Source: Luteitalea sp. TBR-22 (lineage in GTDB: Bacteria; Acidobacteriota; Vicinamibacteria; Vicinamibacterales; Vicinamibacteraceae). From it: DNA of 64,000 nt. Every line of letters begins with the position of its first letter. The first letter of the stretch is position 1. Below the pieces are notes generated by a model that searched no databases, was not told the origin of the DNA, and saw only the letters and a list, made by a program, of their open reading frames with translations. Where the stretch lies: positions 828,501-892,500 of the forward strand of contig NZ_AP024452.1 of the NCBI RefSeq assembly GCF_016865485.1, in the 5' to 3' direction. Of the stretch, positions 1-7,647 are shown piece after piece. A program made the position numbers and the translations under genes.

Positions 1-306
1 CGACAGCTCGGGCGGGAGAACCTGATCTCGCGCGAGGAAGTGGACCGCCTGCAGGGGCTGCGCGACTTCTACGGCATCCGATCGCCGGCTCCGATCTGCA
101 CCGATCCGGCGCAGGCCACCGACGGCCCGGTGACGTGCCAGTTCGTGGAGGCGCCGTCCTCCGACGGGCCGCGCATCGTGCCGTCGCCGGTCGTGCCCCC
201 GGGCGGTGGGCTGCCGGGCGGCGGGGGCGGGGAAATTCGGCTAACATACCGCGAGCTTTCGGCCCTCATCGCCGACGCGGTACGCCAGGTGACGCGCGAC
301 GCGTAG
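1..306 (+). CDS. C-terminal end of a microcompartment cargo enzyme (partial; possible class II aldolase)
   Basis: The frame is open from the first base, so only about the last 101 residues are present. After a folded-looking part comes a Gly/Pro linker (PPGGGLPGGGGGE) and a final amphipathic helix (LTYRELSALIADAVRQV). Linker plus amphipathic helix is the usual layout of an encapsulation peptide that recruits enzymes into bacterial microcompartments, and four shell genes follow directly. The stretch SREEVDRLQGLRDFYGI recalls the C-terminus of class II (fuculose-phosphate type) aldolases, which are cargo in sugar-degrading BMCs of Planctomycetes and relatives; that identity is inferred from memory of the family and is weak. 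The catalytic part lies outside the window. Confidence 0.6.
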   Translation, partial: RQLGRENLISREEVDRLQGLRDFYGIRSPAPICTDPAQATDGPVTCQFVEAPSSDGPRIVPSPVVPPGGGLPGGGGGEIRLTYRELSALIADAVRQVTRDA

Positions 307-390
307 TCGCGCGCCGCGCAGGCGGGCACCATGTCCAGGACCGCGCGGAATGGCCGCGCAAGCCGGCGCGAGGCGCCAGGGAATTCGACT

Positions 391-678
391 ATGGGTGAAG
401 CACTCGGGATGATCGAGACCAAGGGCCTCGTGGCAATGATCGAGGCTGCCGACGCGATGGTGAAGGCCGCCAAGGTCAACCTCGTCGGCTGGGAGAAGAT
501 TGGCGCCGGTTACGTGACCGCGATCGTGCGCGGCGACGTCGCCGCCGTGAAGGCCGCCACCGATGCCGGGGCCGCGGCGGCCCGCCGCGTCGGCGAGCTC
601 GTGTCGGTGCACGTCATCCCGCGGCCGCACAGCAACCTCGAGGACGTGCTGCCCATCGGCAAGGCCGCCGGAAAATGA
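391..678 (+). CDS. BMC-H microcompartment shell hexamer protein
   Basis: A 95-residue protein with the single-domain BMC (Pfam BMC) fold: the N-terminal signature [20 protein letters not shown], a central [23 protein letters not shown] and a C-terminal [16 protein letters not shown]. Such proteins form the hexagonal tiles of microcompartment facets; the central pore lets small substrates pass. Length is typical for the family (about 90-95). The ATG at 391 was chosen because upstream in-frame codons encode non-conserved sequence. The stop overlaps the start of the next gene by four bases (ATGA), so the genes are translationally coupled. No tandem-domain (BMC-T) protein is visible in this part of the locus. 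Confidence 0.95.
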   Translation: MGEALGMIETKGLVAMIEAADAMVKAAKVNLVGWEKIGAGYVTAIVRGDVAAVKAATDAGAAAARRVGELVSVHVIPRPHSNLEDVLPIGKAAGK

Positions 679-941
679 TCCTCGGCAGGGTCGTCGGCAC
701 CGTGGTGGCGACCCGCAAGGACGAACGGCTCCTGAGCGCCAAGCTCATGCTCGTTCGTCCCGTGTCGCCCGAGGGGCAGCTCGAAGGCACGCCCCTGGTG
801 GCCGTGGACACCGTGGACGCCGGCACCGGCGAGACCGTGCTGGTGGTCTCGGGCAGCTCGGCGCGCATGGCCGACGGCCTGTCGCAGTCGCCCGTCGACG
901 CGGCCATCGTCGGCATCGTCGACACCGTGTCGATGGCCTGA
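675..941 (+). CDS. BMC-P (EutN/CcmL) shell vertex protein 1
   Basis: An 88-residue EutN/CcmL-family protein, which forms pentamers that cap the vertices of the microcompartment shell. It has the family opening [19 protein letters not shown], a middle [10 protein letters not shown], the [23 protein letters not shown] segment in two parts, and the closing [11 protein letters not shown]. It overlaps the BMC-H gene by four bases. It is the first of three adjacent pentamer paralogs, which differ mainly in the loop after the GETVLVV strand. Confidence 0.95.
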   Translation: MILGRVVGTVVATRKDERLLSAKLMLVRPVSPEGQLEGTPLVAVDTVDAGTGETVLVVSGSSARMADGLSQSPVDAAIVGIVDTVSMA

Positions 942-957
942 ACGCGCACTCCCGCCC

Positions 958-1227
958 ATGCACCTCGCCCGCGTCGTCGGCACCGTCGTCTGCACGCACA
1001 AGGACGCGCGGTTGTCCGGCGTGAAGCTGCTCGTGATCCAGCCCGTCGCGCGCGACGGCGCCGACACCGGTCGTCCGCTCGTCGCCACCGATGCGGCAGG
1101 CGCCGGCGTCGGCGAGCGCGTCTTCTTCGTGCGCGGCCGCGAGGCCGCGTTCCCGTTCCATCCCGTCGACGTGCCGACCGATGCCAGCATCGTCGGCATC
1201 GTCGACTCCACCGACGTGGTCGCCTGA
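958..1227 (+). CDS. BMC-P (EutN/CcmL) shell vertex protein 2
   Basis: An 89-residue second EutN/CcmL paralog: start MHLARVVGTVVCTHKDARL, middle VKLLVIQPV, end DASIVGIVDSTDVV. It carries an extra Cys near the N-terminus (TVVCTHKD) that paralogs 1 and 3 lack. The start is ATG, 16 bases after the previous stop; the stop is one base before the GTG of the third paralog. Several non-identical pentamer genes are normal in sugar-degrading BMC loci and are thought to allow mixed or specialised vertices. Confidence 0.95.
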   Translation: MHLARVVGTVVCTHKDARLSGVKLLVIQPVARDGADTGRPLVATDAAGAGVGERVFFVRGREAAFPFHPVDVPTDASIVGIVDSTDVVA

Positions 1228-1228
1228 C

Positions 1229-1507
1229 GTGCAGATCGGCACCGTCGTCGGCACCGTCGTGTCCACGCAGAAGCACGCCAAGCTGCACGGCGCCAAGCTG
1301 CTGCTCGTGCAACCGGAGCTGCCCGACGGCACCGCGAAGGGCAACGCCGTGCTCGCCGTCGACAGCGTCGGCGCCGGGGTCGGCGAGCGGGTGCTGTTGG
1401 TGATCGAAGGCAAGGCCGCCGGTGATGCGCTCGGCCGCAAGGCCGCGCCGGTGGATGCCGCGATCATCGGCATCGTCGACGCCCTCGAGACCAACGGAGC
1501 CTGGTGA
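1229..1507 (+). CDS. BMC-P (EutN/CcmL) shell vertex protein 3
   Basis: A 92-residue third EutN/CcmL paralog with VQIGTVVGTVVSTQKHAKL at the start, AKLLLVQPELPDG in the middle and DAAIIGIVDALET at the end. The GTG at 1229 is chosen because it aligns with the family start and sits one base after the previous stop. The frame stays open further upstream, but that part reads as a shadow of paralog 2. The stop (TGA, 1505-1507) shares its last base with the ATG of the next gene, so this gene too is coupled to the operon. Confidence 0.93.
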   Translation: MQIGTVVGTVVSTQKHAKLHGAKLLLVQPELPDGTAKGNAVLAVDSVGAGVGERVLLVIEGKAAGDALGRKAAPVDAAIIGIVDALETNGAW

Positions 1508-1752
1508 TGACCGAAGAACAGGTCCGCGCCCTCGTCCGCGACGCGCTTGCGCGGCATCTCGACTCGGCCCGGGCCGGGACGACCGGCCCTGCCGCGGCGA
1601 GGGCCTGCGTTCCGGCCGCAACCTCCTTGAAATCACACCTGGCGTTCGGTCGCTTCGTCTCGCTCGCGCCGACCGAGCCCGACGCCCCGTGCGTCGTCGA
1701 GCCGCAGGTCACGTGTCACCACTGCGGGTTCTGTCAGTCCTACGGTCATTGA
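1507..1752 (+). CDS. Small Cys-rich protein with an encapsulation-peptide-like N-terminus
   Basis: An 81-residue protein not assigned to any family here. Residues 2-18 (TEEQVRALVRDALARHL) form a predicted amphipathic helix of the encapsulation-peptide kind, followed by an Ala/Gly-rich linker. The C-terminus ends VTCHHCGFCQSYGH, a CxxCxxC cluster that could bind a metal or an Fe-S cluster; two more Cys lie upstream (ARACVP, APCVVEP). It is embedded in the BMC operon, sharing one base with the last pentamer gene and followed 19 bases later by the dehydrogenase. A role as a lumen-targeted metal or redox protein, or as an adaptor between cargo and shell, is inference. An alternative GTG start at 1504 adds one residue. 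Confidence 0.75.
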   Translation: MTEEQVRALVRDALARHLDSARAGTTGPAAARACVPAATSLKSHLAFGRFVSLAPTEPDAPCVVEPQVTCHHCGFCQSYGH

Positions 1753-1771
1753 CCGTTTCTCCCGAGTGCCC

Positions 1772-2770
1772 ATGTCGAGCCCATCGCGCCCGCGCGTCTT
1801 CGTGTCGCGTCGCCTCTTCCAGGAAACCCTCGACCTGATCGCGCAGCACGCCGAGATGGACGTGTTCGATTGCAGCGGCAGCCCGACGCCGGAGGAGCTC
1901 GTCGCGCGCACGAAGAAATGCCATGGCCTGGTGGCGCAGGGCACCGATCGCATCGACGCGGCGTTCCTCGACCAGTGCCCGGACCTGCGCGTCGTGTGCA
2001 ACGTGGCGGTCGGCTACAACAACATCGACGTCGCCGCAGCGCGCGAGCGCAAGGTGGTGGTGACCAACACGCCCGACGTCCTCAACGAGGCGTGCGCGGC
2101 GCTCACGTGGGGGCTCATCCTCGGGGTCACGCGGCGCCTCGGCGAGGGCGAGCGCACTCTGCGCGCCGGGCAGTGGAAGGGGTTCCAGCTCGATTTCCTG
2201 CTCGGCATGGACCTGGTGGGCAAGACGCTGGGCATCATCGGCATGGGGCGCATCGGCCAGGCCGTGGCCGCCAAGGCGGCGGCCTTCGGGATGCGCGCCA
2301 TCTACATGCGCTCGCCCCGTCGGCCCGACGAGGTGATCACCGGCCCCGATGGCGCGCCCTACGAGGGCACGACCCTCGAGGAGGTGCTGCGGCGGTCCGA
2401 CGTCGTCACACTGCACTGTCCGCTGTCGCCCGAGACGCACCATCTGATCAACCGCGAGTCGATCCGGCTGATGAAGCCCAGCGCGTACCTCGTGAACATG
2501 GCGCGTGGGCCGGTCGTCGAGGAGGCGTCGGTCGTCGCGGCGCTCGAGAACGGCTGGATCGCCGGCGCGGCCCTCGACGTCTATGAACTCGAGCCGGTGG
2601 TGCATCCCGGGCTGCTCAAGTTCGAGAACGCGTTCCTCATCCCGCACCTGGGCAGCGCGACGCGCGAGACACGCACCGCGATGTGCAACCTCGCCGCGCG
2701 CAACCTGATCGAGGTGCTGGAAGGCCGCGCGCCGGTCACACCCATCCCGGGGAGCTTCATTGACGTTTAA
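1772..2770 (+). CDS. D-2-hydroxyacid dehydrogenase (glyoxylate/hydroxypyruvate reductase-like)
   Basis: A 332-residue NAD(P)-dependent D-isomer-specific 2-hydroxyacid dehydrogenase. It shows the Rossmann motif LGIIGMGRIGQAVA, the catalytic Arg in VNMARGPVVEE, the Glu in ALDVYELEPVVH and the His in LIPHLGSATRE. Family members interconvert 2-oxoacids (glyoxylate, hydroxypyruvate, pyruvate) and D-hydroxyacids. Following the shell genes with a short gap, it probably acts with the microcompartment, for example by recycling NADH or reducing an oxoacid product; that link is inference, and it has no encapsulation helix. ATG 1772 is preferred to GTG 1766. The last codons, GAC GTT TAA, merge into a 7-bp repeat array. 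Confidence 0.9.
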   Translation: MSSPSRPRVFVSRRLFQETLDLIAQHAEMDVFDCSGSPTPEELVARTKKCHGLVAQGTDRIDAAFLDQCPDLRVVCNVAVGYNNIDVAAARERKVVVTNTPDVLNEACAALTWGLILGVTRRLGEGERTLRAGQWKGFQLDFLLGMDLVGKTLGIIGMGRIGQAVAAKAAAFGMRAIYMRSPRRPDEVITGPDGAPYEGTTLEEVLRRSDVVTLHCPLSPETHHLINRESIRLMKPSAYLVNMARGPVVEEASVVAALENGWIAGAALDVYELEPVVHPGLLKFENAFLIPHLGSATRETRTAMCNLAARNLIEVLEGRAPVTPIPGSFIDV

Positions 2771-2791
2771 CGTTTGACGCTGAACGCCGAA
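2764..2791. repeat. Heptanucleotide tandem array (4 units)
   Basis: Four consecutive 7-mers: cgtttaa, cgtttga, cgctgaa, cgccgaa. The TAA that ends the dehydrogenase gene is the last triplet of the first unit. Confidence 0.8.
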
Positions 2792-2814
2792 CGCATGGCG
2801 CACCGTCACCGGAT

Positions 2815-2888
2815 GTAGCCGTCGGGCTTGCCCGACGGTCTGCGCTCGCTCGCGATACCACTGACCGTTGCCCAAGGGCAACGGCTAC
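2815..2888. repeat. Inverted pair of GTAG-type REP palindromes
   Basis: The first element is GTAG (2815-2818) followed by the palindrome ccgtcgggc-tt-gcccgacgg (2819-2838). The second, inverted, is ccgttgccc-aa-gggcaacgg followed by CTAC (2865-2888). A GTAG head followed by a hairpin is the hallmark of REP elements mobilised by RAYT (TnpA_REP) transposases. The pair separates the dehydrogenase from nth. Confidence 0.8.
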
Positions 2889-2901
2889 ACTGCCGCCTCG
2901 G

Positions 2902-3615
2902 ATGCCGCCAACGATCACACGCGCCGTCGCCGTGCCGACGCTTCGTCCGCCGCTTCCCATCGCGCCGACGCTGACGAAGCTCGGTCGCGCCATCAGGTCG
3001 CTCGAACTGCCGGCCATCGAGAAGATCGCCGAGGAGTTGAAGGGCGACGCCTTCCAGGTGCTGATCTCGACGATGCTGTCGGCGCAGACCAAGGATGCGG
3101 TCACGCTCGCGGCGTCGCTGCGGTTGTTCGCGGTGGCGCCAGACCCCGCCGCGCTCGCGCGCCTCTCCACGGCCCGCATCGAGAAGCTGATCTACCCGGT
3201 GAGCTTCTACCGGAACAAGGCCGTGCACCTGAAGGAGACGGCGCGTATCCTCCTGCGTGACTTCGGCGGCCGGGTGCCGACGACGATGGACGAGTTGCTG
3301 ACCTTGCCTGGTGTCGGACGCAAGACGGCGAACCTCACGCTCATCGTCGCCTGCCGGAGCGCCGACAACATCTGCGTCGACACGCACGTGCACCGCATCG
3401 CCAACCGGTTCGGCTGGGTGCGGACGCGGACGCCGGAGCAGACCGAGCGTGCGCTCTACGACGTGTCGCCGCGCAAGTGGTGGTCGACCATCAATCTGCA
3501 TCTCGTCACGTGGGGGCAGCACGTGTGCAAGCCGGTGTTTCCGCAATGCGGCCGGTGCATCCTGAACGAGGCCTGCCCGAAGATCGGCGTCGTTCGAGAG
3601 GGGCGTGTGGCGTGA
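2902..3615 (+). CDS. nth: Endonuclease III (DNA glycosylase/AP lyase)
   Basis: A 237-residue base-excision repair enzyme that removes oxidised pyrimidines and cleaves at abasic sites. The helix-hairpin-helix LPGVGRKTAN carries the catalytic Lys (K141), the catalytic Asp is in CVDTHVHR (D160), and the C-terminus holds the [4Fe-4S] ligands in the canonical C-x6-C-x2-C-x5-C spacing (C209, C216, C219, C225). It is about 25 residues longer than E. coli Nth because of an N-terminal extension (residues 1-25, Pro-rich). The stop overlaps the GTG of the next gene by four bases. Confidence 0.96.
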   Translation: MPPTITRAVAVPTLRPPLPIAPTLTKLGRAIRSLELPAIEKIAEELKGDAFQVLISTMLSAQTKDAVTLAASLRLFAVAPDPAALARLSTARIEKLIYPVSFYRNKAVHLKETARILLRDFGGRVPTTMDELLTLPGVGRKTANLTLIVACRSADNICVDTHVHRIANRFGWVRTRTPEQTERALYDVSPRKWWSTINLHLVTWGQHVCKPVFPQCGRCILNEACPKIGVVREGRVA

Positions 3616-4766
3616 GTCATCCGAGACGGACCTTCCTGGCTTCCGGGGCAGCGGCGCTCGCCGCCTCCGGTACGCGGCTGCGGGCCGGCGGGGCGTGGGC
3701 GCAGGCAACCATGCAGGGCAAGCGGTTCGTGCGACAGGCGTCGCCGGAGAATCTCGAGCAGGACTTCGGCGGGCTCGCCGACTTCATCACGCCGACCGAC
3801 GAGCACTACGTGCGCAGCCACTTCGCGGTGCCGCCGGTCGACGCCGCGTCGTGGACACTGTCGGTGAAGGGCGCCGTCGGGCAACCGTACACGCTGACGC
3901 TCGCGCAGTTGCGCGCCCTGCCCAAGGTGTCCCGTGTGGTCACGCTGGAGTGCGCGGGCAACGGACGATCGTTCCTGGTGCCGGCCGTGGGCGGCGTGCA
4001 ATGGGAGCGCGGCGCCGTCAGCACCGCCGAGTGGACGGGCGTGCGCCTCGCCGACCTGCTGGCCAGGGCTGGCGTCGCCACCGACGCCACGCGCGTCGTC
4101 TTCGACGGCCTGGACCGGGGCGAGGTGAAGAACACGCCACTGCCTGCCGGCCCCATCAACTTCAACAGGAGCCTGTCGCTGGCCGAGACGAAGGCACGTG
4201 ACGTCATCGTCGCGTATGCCATCAACGGGACGCCGCTGCCGGCCGCGCACGGCGCCCCGGCGCGGCTCATCGTGCCCGGCTGCTACGGCATGGCGTCGGT
4301 CAAGTGGCTCTCGTCGATCGAGGTGATCAAGGGCGAGTTCGGCAGCTACTGGGAGACGACCGACTACGCGTACTGGGACCGGTCGAGCGGTCGCCCGCTG
4401 CGTCGTCCACTGCTGGGCATGCAGGTGAAGTCGCTGATCGCGCGGCCGTCTGCCGCCGGGAAGGTGGTCCGCGGCAGCACCACGGACGTGGTGGGCGCAG
4501 CGTGGAGCGACGGCAACGTGACCCGGGTCGAGGTGAGCACCGACGGCGGCGCGACCTGGCGTGATGCCGAGTTCATGGACCCGGAGAGTGCCTACACGTG
4601 GCGGCGTTGGCGCTTCCGCTGGCAGGTGCCGGCCACGGCCGGTCAGGCCGTACTCATGTCGCGCGCCACCGACGCGCAGGGGCGGACCCAGCCGATGACG
4701 CGGAACAACGACTGGGGCACGTACGTCATCCACCACGTGGTCCCCGTCCCGGTCACGATCGCCTGA
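3612..4766 (+). CDS. Sulfite-oxidase-like molybdopterin protein, Tat-exported
   Basis: A 384-residue periplasmic oxidoreductase. The N-terminus has a twin-arginine signal (HPRRTFLASGAAALAASG). The molybdopterin-binding domain includes TLECAGNGRS, where C114 is the expected Mo ligand, and LIVPGCYGMASVKWL; an Ig-like dimerisation domain (VTRVEVSTDGGATW onward) fills the C-terminus. This is the SUOX/SorA-type layout without a fused heme domain. Likely role: oxidation of sulfite or a related substrate, consistent with two exported sulfatases nearby, but the substrate is inferred. The GTG start overlaps the nth stop (GTGA). No partner cytochrome c gene is adjacent. Confidence 0.88.
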   Translation: MSHPRRTFLASGAAALAASGTRLRAGGAWAQATMQGKRFVRQASPENLEQDFGGLADFITPTDEHYVRSHFAVPPVDAASWTLSVKGAVGQPYTLTLAQLRALPKVSRVVTLECAGNGRSFLVPAVGGVQWERGAVSTAEWTGVRLADLLARAGVATDATRVVFDGLDRGEVKNTPLPAGPINFNRSLSLAETKARDVIVAYAINGTPLPAAHGAPARLIVPGCYGMASVKWLSSIEVIKGEFGSYWETTDYAYWDRSSGRPLRRPLLGMQVKSLIARPSAAGKVVRGSTTDVVGAAWSDGNVTRVEVSTDGGATWRDAEFMDPESAYTWRRWRFRWQVPATAGQAVLMSRATDAQGRTQPMTRNNDWGTYVIHHVVPVPVTIA

Positions 4767-4847
4767 CGGTCGACCTTGAAGGTCGACCGCCACGGACTTC
4801 GAGAGGCGCGGCGATCCATGCGTGCCCGTCGACCTTCAGGTCGACGG
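4767..4847. repeat. Two palindromes related to the REP family, lacking the GTAG head
   Basis: Palindromes cggtcgacc-ttgaa-ggtcgaccg (4767-4789) and ccgtcgacc-ttca-ggtcgacgg (4826-4847) lie between the sulfite-oxidase-like gene and osmC. Their core matches the REP at 37692-37717, but GTAG is absent here. The first begins directly at the upstream stop codon and may also work as a terminator hairpin, though no T-run follows. Confidence 0.6.
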
Positions 4848-4879
4848 TCCGTGATTCCCGGCAGAACCCATTCCTTCCC

Positions 4880-5341
4880 ATGTCCGAACACAGCGCCGTC
4901 GTCTCCTGGGATCGGTACACCGCGACGTTCACCGACGGCCGCTACAGCCGGGCGCACCGGTGGACGTTCGATGGCGGCGCCACGATCCCCGCGTCGTCGT
5001 CGCCGCACGTGGTGCCGATCCCGATGTCGGACCCGCTCGGCGTCGATCCGGAGGAAGCCTTCGTGGCTGCGCTGTCGAGCTGCCACATGCTCTTCTTCCT
5101 CTCGTATGCCGCCAGGCGCGGCTTCGTGGTGGACCGCTACGAGGACCATGCGGTCGGCACGATGGGCAAGGACGAGGCGGGCGTGCTCGCGATGACGCGG
5201 GTGGTCCTGCGCCCCGTGGTCGTGTGGGCGGGCGAGGCGCAACCGTCGCCCGAGGATCTGCGGGCGCTGCACCACGAAGCCCACGCGTCGTGCTTCCTCG
5301 CCAACTCGGTGCGCTTCCCGGTGGTCGTGCACGAACCCTGA
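4880..5341 (+). CDS. OsmC/Ohr family protein
   Basis: A 153-residue OsmC-family protein. The two conserved redox cysteines are visible in LSSCHMLFF (C68) and HASCFLANSV (C138), with the family sequence MSDPLGVDPEEAFVAALSSC. Family members are thiol peroxidases acting on organic hydroperoxides, using the Cys pair at the dimer interface. ATG 4880 is chosen because the conserved domain starts there; the frame upstream reads through the REP palindromes. The stop lies three bases before the next ATG, so the following methyltransferase is probably co-transcribed. Whether it is OsmC, Ohr or the third subgroup cannot be told by eye. Confidence 0.9.
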   Translation: MSEHSAVVSWDRYTATFTDGRYSRAHRWTFDGGATIPASSSPHVVPIPMSDPLGVDPEEAFVAALSSCHMLFFLSYAARRGFVVDRYEDHAVGTMGKDEAGVLAMTRVVLRPVVVWAGEAQPSPEDLRALHHEAHASCFLANSVRFPVVVHEP

Positions 5342-5344
5342 CGG

Positions 5345-5953
5345 ATGGACCTGCAGTCGCAGTTCGGCCACATCGACATCTACCTGTTCGACCAACTGCT
5401 GCGTGGACGCATCGCGCCTGGCATGCGGGTACTCGACGCCGGCTGCGGCGGTGGCCGCAACCTCGTGTACCTGCTGCGCGAGGGCGTCGACGTGCATGCC
5501 GTGGACATGGACCCGCAGGCGGTCGCGTACGTGGGTGAGATGGCCGAGGCACTCGCGCCGCGCCTGCTGCGCGAGCAGATCCGGCTCGGGCACGTCGAGG
5601 CGCTGCCCTGGCCAGACGCCTGGTTCGACGTGGTCATCAGCAACGCCGTCCTGCACTTTGCCCGCGACGACGCGCACTTCGATGCGATGGTGCGGGACAT
5701 GTGGCGCGTGCTCGCGCCTGGCGGCATGCTCTTCGCGCGCCTCGCGTCGAGCATCGGCATGTCGCAAGCGCTCGAACCCCTCGGCGATGGACGCTACCGC
5801 TTGCCCGACGGCTCCGAGCGCTACGTGGTCGACGAGGACCGTCTGATGGAGAGCACCAGCGCCCTCGGCGGCACCCTGCTCGACCCGCTCAAGACGACGG
5901 TGGTGCAGGGCATGCGCTGCATGACGACGTGGGTAGTGCGACGTGACGTTTGA
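5345..5953 (+). CDS. Class I SAM-dependent methyltransferase (cytoplasmic)
   Basis: A 202-residue methyltransferase with motif I VLDAGCGGGRNLVYLL, the acidic strand end VHAVDMDPQAV, the motif IV region WFDVVISNAVLHF and the post-motif MWRVLAPGGMLF. The GGGRN motif and short length resemble TehB-like enzymes, but the substrate is unknown. It has no signal peptide, unlike two other methyltransferases in this window. It sits three bases after osmC, so a joint role in detoxification is possible. Its terminal codons GAC GTT TGA form the first unit of a 7-bp array. Confidence 0.85.
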   Translation: MDLQSQFGHIDIYLFDQLLRGRIAPGMRVLDAGCGGGRNLVYLLREGVDVHAVDMDPQAVAYVGEMAEALAPRLLREQIRLGHVEALPWPDAWFDVVISNAVLHFARDDAHFDAMVRDMWRVLAPGGMLFARLASSIGMSQALEPLGDGRYRLPDGSERYVVDEDRLMESTSALGGTLLDPLKTTVVQGMRCMTTWVVRRDV

Positions 5954-5981
5954 CGTTTGGCGCCGAACGCCGAACGCCGAA
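5947..5981. repeat. Heptanucleotide tandem array (5 units)
   Basis: Units cgtttga, cgtttgg, cgccgaa, cgccgaa, cgccgaa. The first unit ends with the TGA stop of the methyltransferase gene. Confidence 0.8.
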
Positions 5982-5993
5982 CGGTCGCCGGAC

Positions 5994-6017
5994 GTAGCCG
6001 TCGCGCTTGCGCGACGG
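5994..6017. repeat. GTAG-type REP palindrome
   Basis: GTAG (5994-5997) followed by ccgtcgcgc-tt-gcgcgacgg (5998-6017), the same family as the element at 2815. Confidence 0.75.
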
Positions 6018-6082
6018 TCAGGGGCACATCAGGGCCGGCGTCTGGCTGCCGTGGTAGCGTGGGCGGCAGGATTCGAGACCCC

Positions 6083-7510
6083 ATGATGTCGCGCATCGCC
6101 TTGTGGATGGCCTGCCTCATGCTCGTTGCGGCGGGGCAGGCATCGGCCCAGCCCGTCGTCCCGTCGCCGGACCGCCCCAACATCGTCGTGATCCTTGCCG
6201 ACGATCTCGGCTACGGCGACCTGTCGTCCTACGGTCACCCGACCATCAGGACCCCGCATCTCGACCGCCTGGCCGCCGAGGGGCAGCGGTGGACGAGCTT
6301 CTACGCCGGCGCGCCCGTCTGTTCGCCGAGCCGCGCCGCGCTGCTCACGGGGCGGCTGCCGGTGCGCACCGGCGTCTACGGGAGAGAGAACCGCGAGTCC
6401 GGCAACCAGAGCGGCCCTGGCGTCTTCTTCCCTACATCCACGACGGGCCTGCCCTCGTCGGAGGTGACGATCGCCGAGATCCTGAAGTCGCGTGGCTACG
6501 CGACCGCCGTGATCGGAAAGTGGCACCTCGGACACCAGCCGGAGTTCGTGCCGCAGCGACAGGGCTTCGATCTGCACTTCGGCCTGCCGTACTCGAACGA
6601 CATGGATCTCGCGCCCGGGGTGAAGGGTGGCCGCGAGATCATGTTCAACCCGCGATCCGAGTACTGGCGCGTGCCGCTGCTGCGCGACGGCCAGATCGTC
6701 GAGCAGCCGATCCAGCAGGAGACACTGACCCGGCGCCTGACCGACGAGGCCGTCCGCTACGTCGAGGCCAACCGCGAGCGCCCCTTCTTCCTCTACCTGG
6801 CCCACCCCATGCCGCACATGCCCCTGTTCCGTTCCCGCGAGTTCGAGGGACACAGCGTGGCGGGCGTCTACGGAGATGTCATCGAGGAGCTCGATGCCAA
6901 CGTCGGCCGGCTGATCGACGCGCTGCGACGCAACGGCCTCGACCGACGGACGCTGTTGGTGTTCACGAGCGACAACGGTCCGTGGCGCCTGTATGACCAG
7001 CACGGTGGTTCGGCCGGGCCGCTGCGCGACGGAAAGGCGAGCACCTGGGAGGGCGGCGTGCGCGTCCCTGGCATCTTCTGGGCCCCGGGCCGCATCGCCC
7101 CGGGGATCGTGTCGGGCATGGGTGCCCACCTCGACCTGCTGCCGACGATTGCCGCCATGACCGGCGCGTCGGTGCCGGGGGATCGGGTGCTCGACGGCGT
7201 CGACCTCGGCCCATCGCTGTTCCGGGGCAATCCCAGCGCCCGGCAGTCCTTCATGTACTGGCGTGACGACGAGCTGATGGCCTATCGCGAGGGGCCGTGG
7301 AAGGCCCACTTCGTGACACGAGGCGCCTACGGCCGGGGCGAGCCACGCGTCGAGCACGCCACCCCGAAGCTGTATCACCTCGACATCGATCCCGGTGAAC
7401 AGTTCGACGTGGCTGCGCAACATCCCGACATCGTCGCTCGGCTCACCGCCGCCGCGAGTCGCCAGCGGGCGTCGCTGCCGATGGCAACGCCGCTGCTCGC
7501 CGTGCGCTGA
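6083..7510 (+). CDS. Exported sulfatase (arylsulfatase A-like), copy 1
   Basis: A 475-residue family S1 sulfatase. A signal peptide (residues 1-23, ending ASAQ) points to the periplasm or outside. Metal ligands are in VVILADDLGYGD (D40, D41); the formylglycine site is C80 in CSPSRAALLTG, matching the CxPSR signature. GKWHLG and SDNGPW are further catalytic-site motifs. It hydrolyses sulfate esters, possibly on sulfated glycans; the substrate is unknown. The ATG pair at 6083/6086 was chosen for the signal peptide and a GCAGGA-like site upstream. A close paralog lies at 15750-17165. No formylglycine-generating enzyme gene is visible in the window. Confidence 0.92.
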   Translation: MMSRIALWMACLMLVAAGQASAQPVVPSPDRPNIVVILADDLGYGDLSSYGHPTIRTPHLDRLAAEGQRWTSFYAGAPVCSPSRAALLTGRLPVRTGVYGRENRESGNQSGPGVFFPTSTTGLPSSEVTIAEILKSRGYATAVIGKWHLGHQPEFVPQRQGFDLHFGLPYSNDMDLAPGVKGGREIMFNPRSEYWRVPLLRDGQIVEQPIQQETLTRRLTDEAVRYVEANRERPFFLYLAHPMPHMPLFRSREFEGHSVAGVYGDVIEELDANVGRLIDALRRNGLDRRTLLVFTSDNGPWRLYDQHGGSAGPLRDGKASTWEGGVRVPGIFWAPGRIAPGIVSGMGAHLDLLPTIAAMTGASVPGDRVLDGVDLGPSLFRGNPSARQSFMYWRDDELMAYREGPWKAHFVTRGAYGRGEPRVEHATPKLYHLDIDPGEQFDVAAQHPDIVARLTAAASRQRASLPMATPLLAVR

Positions 7511-7647
7511 GGGACGCTGACGCGGGCGGTGACCTGCCGCATCGTGAGCGACGTGACGGCTGTCGCGGGCTCACGCCGGGTCGAGCCGGTCGCAACGGCT
7601 GACCCTGACTCGGGAGCCTCGGTGTGCTACCGTCGCGACTTCACAGC

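Noticed and set aside
4598-4879. Extended N-terminus of the OsmC protein
   Set aside because: The in-frame upstream codons read through the preceding gene in another frame and through REP palindromes; the conserved domain starts at 4880.
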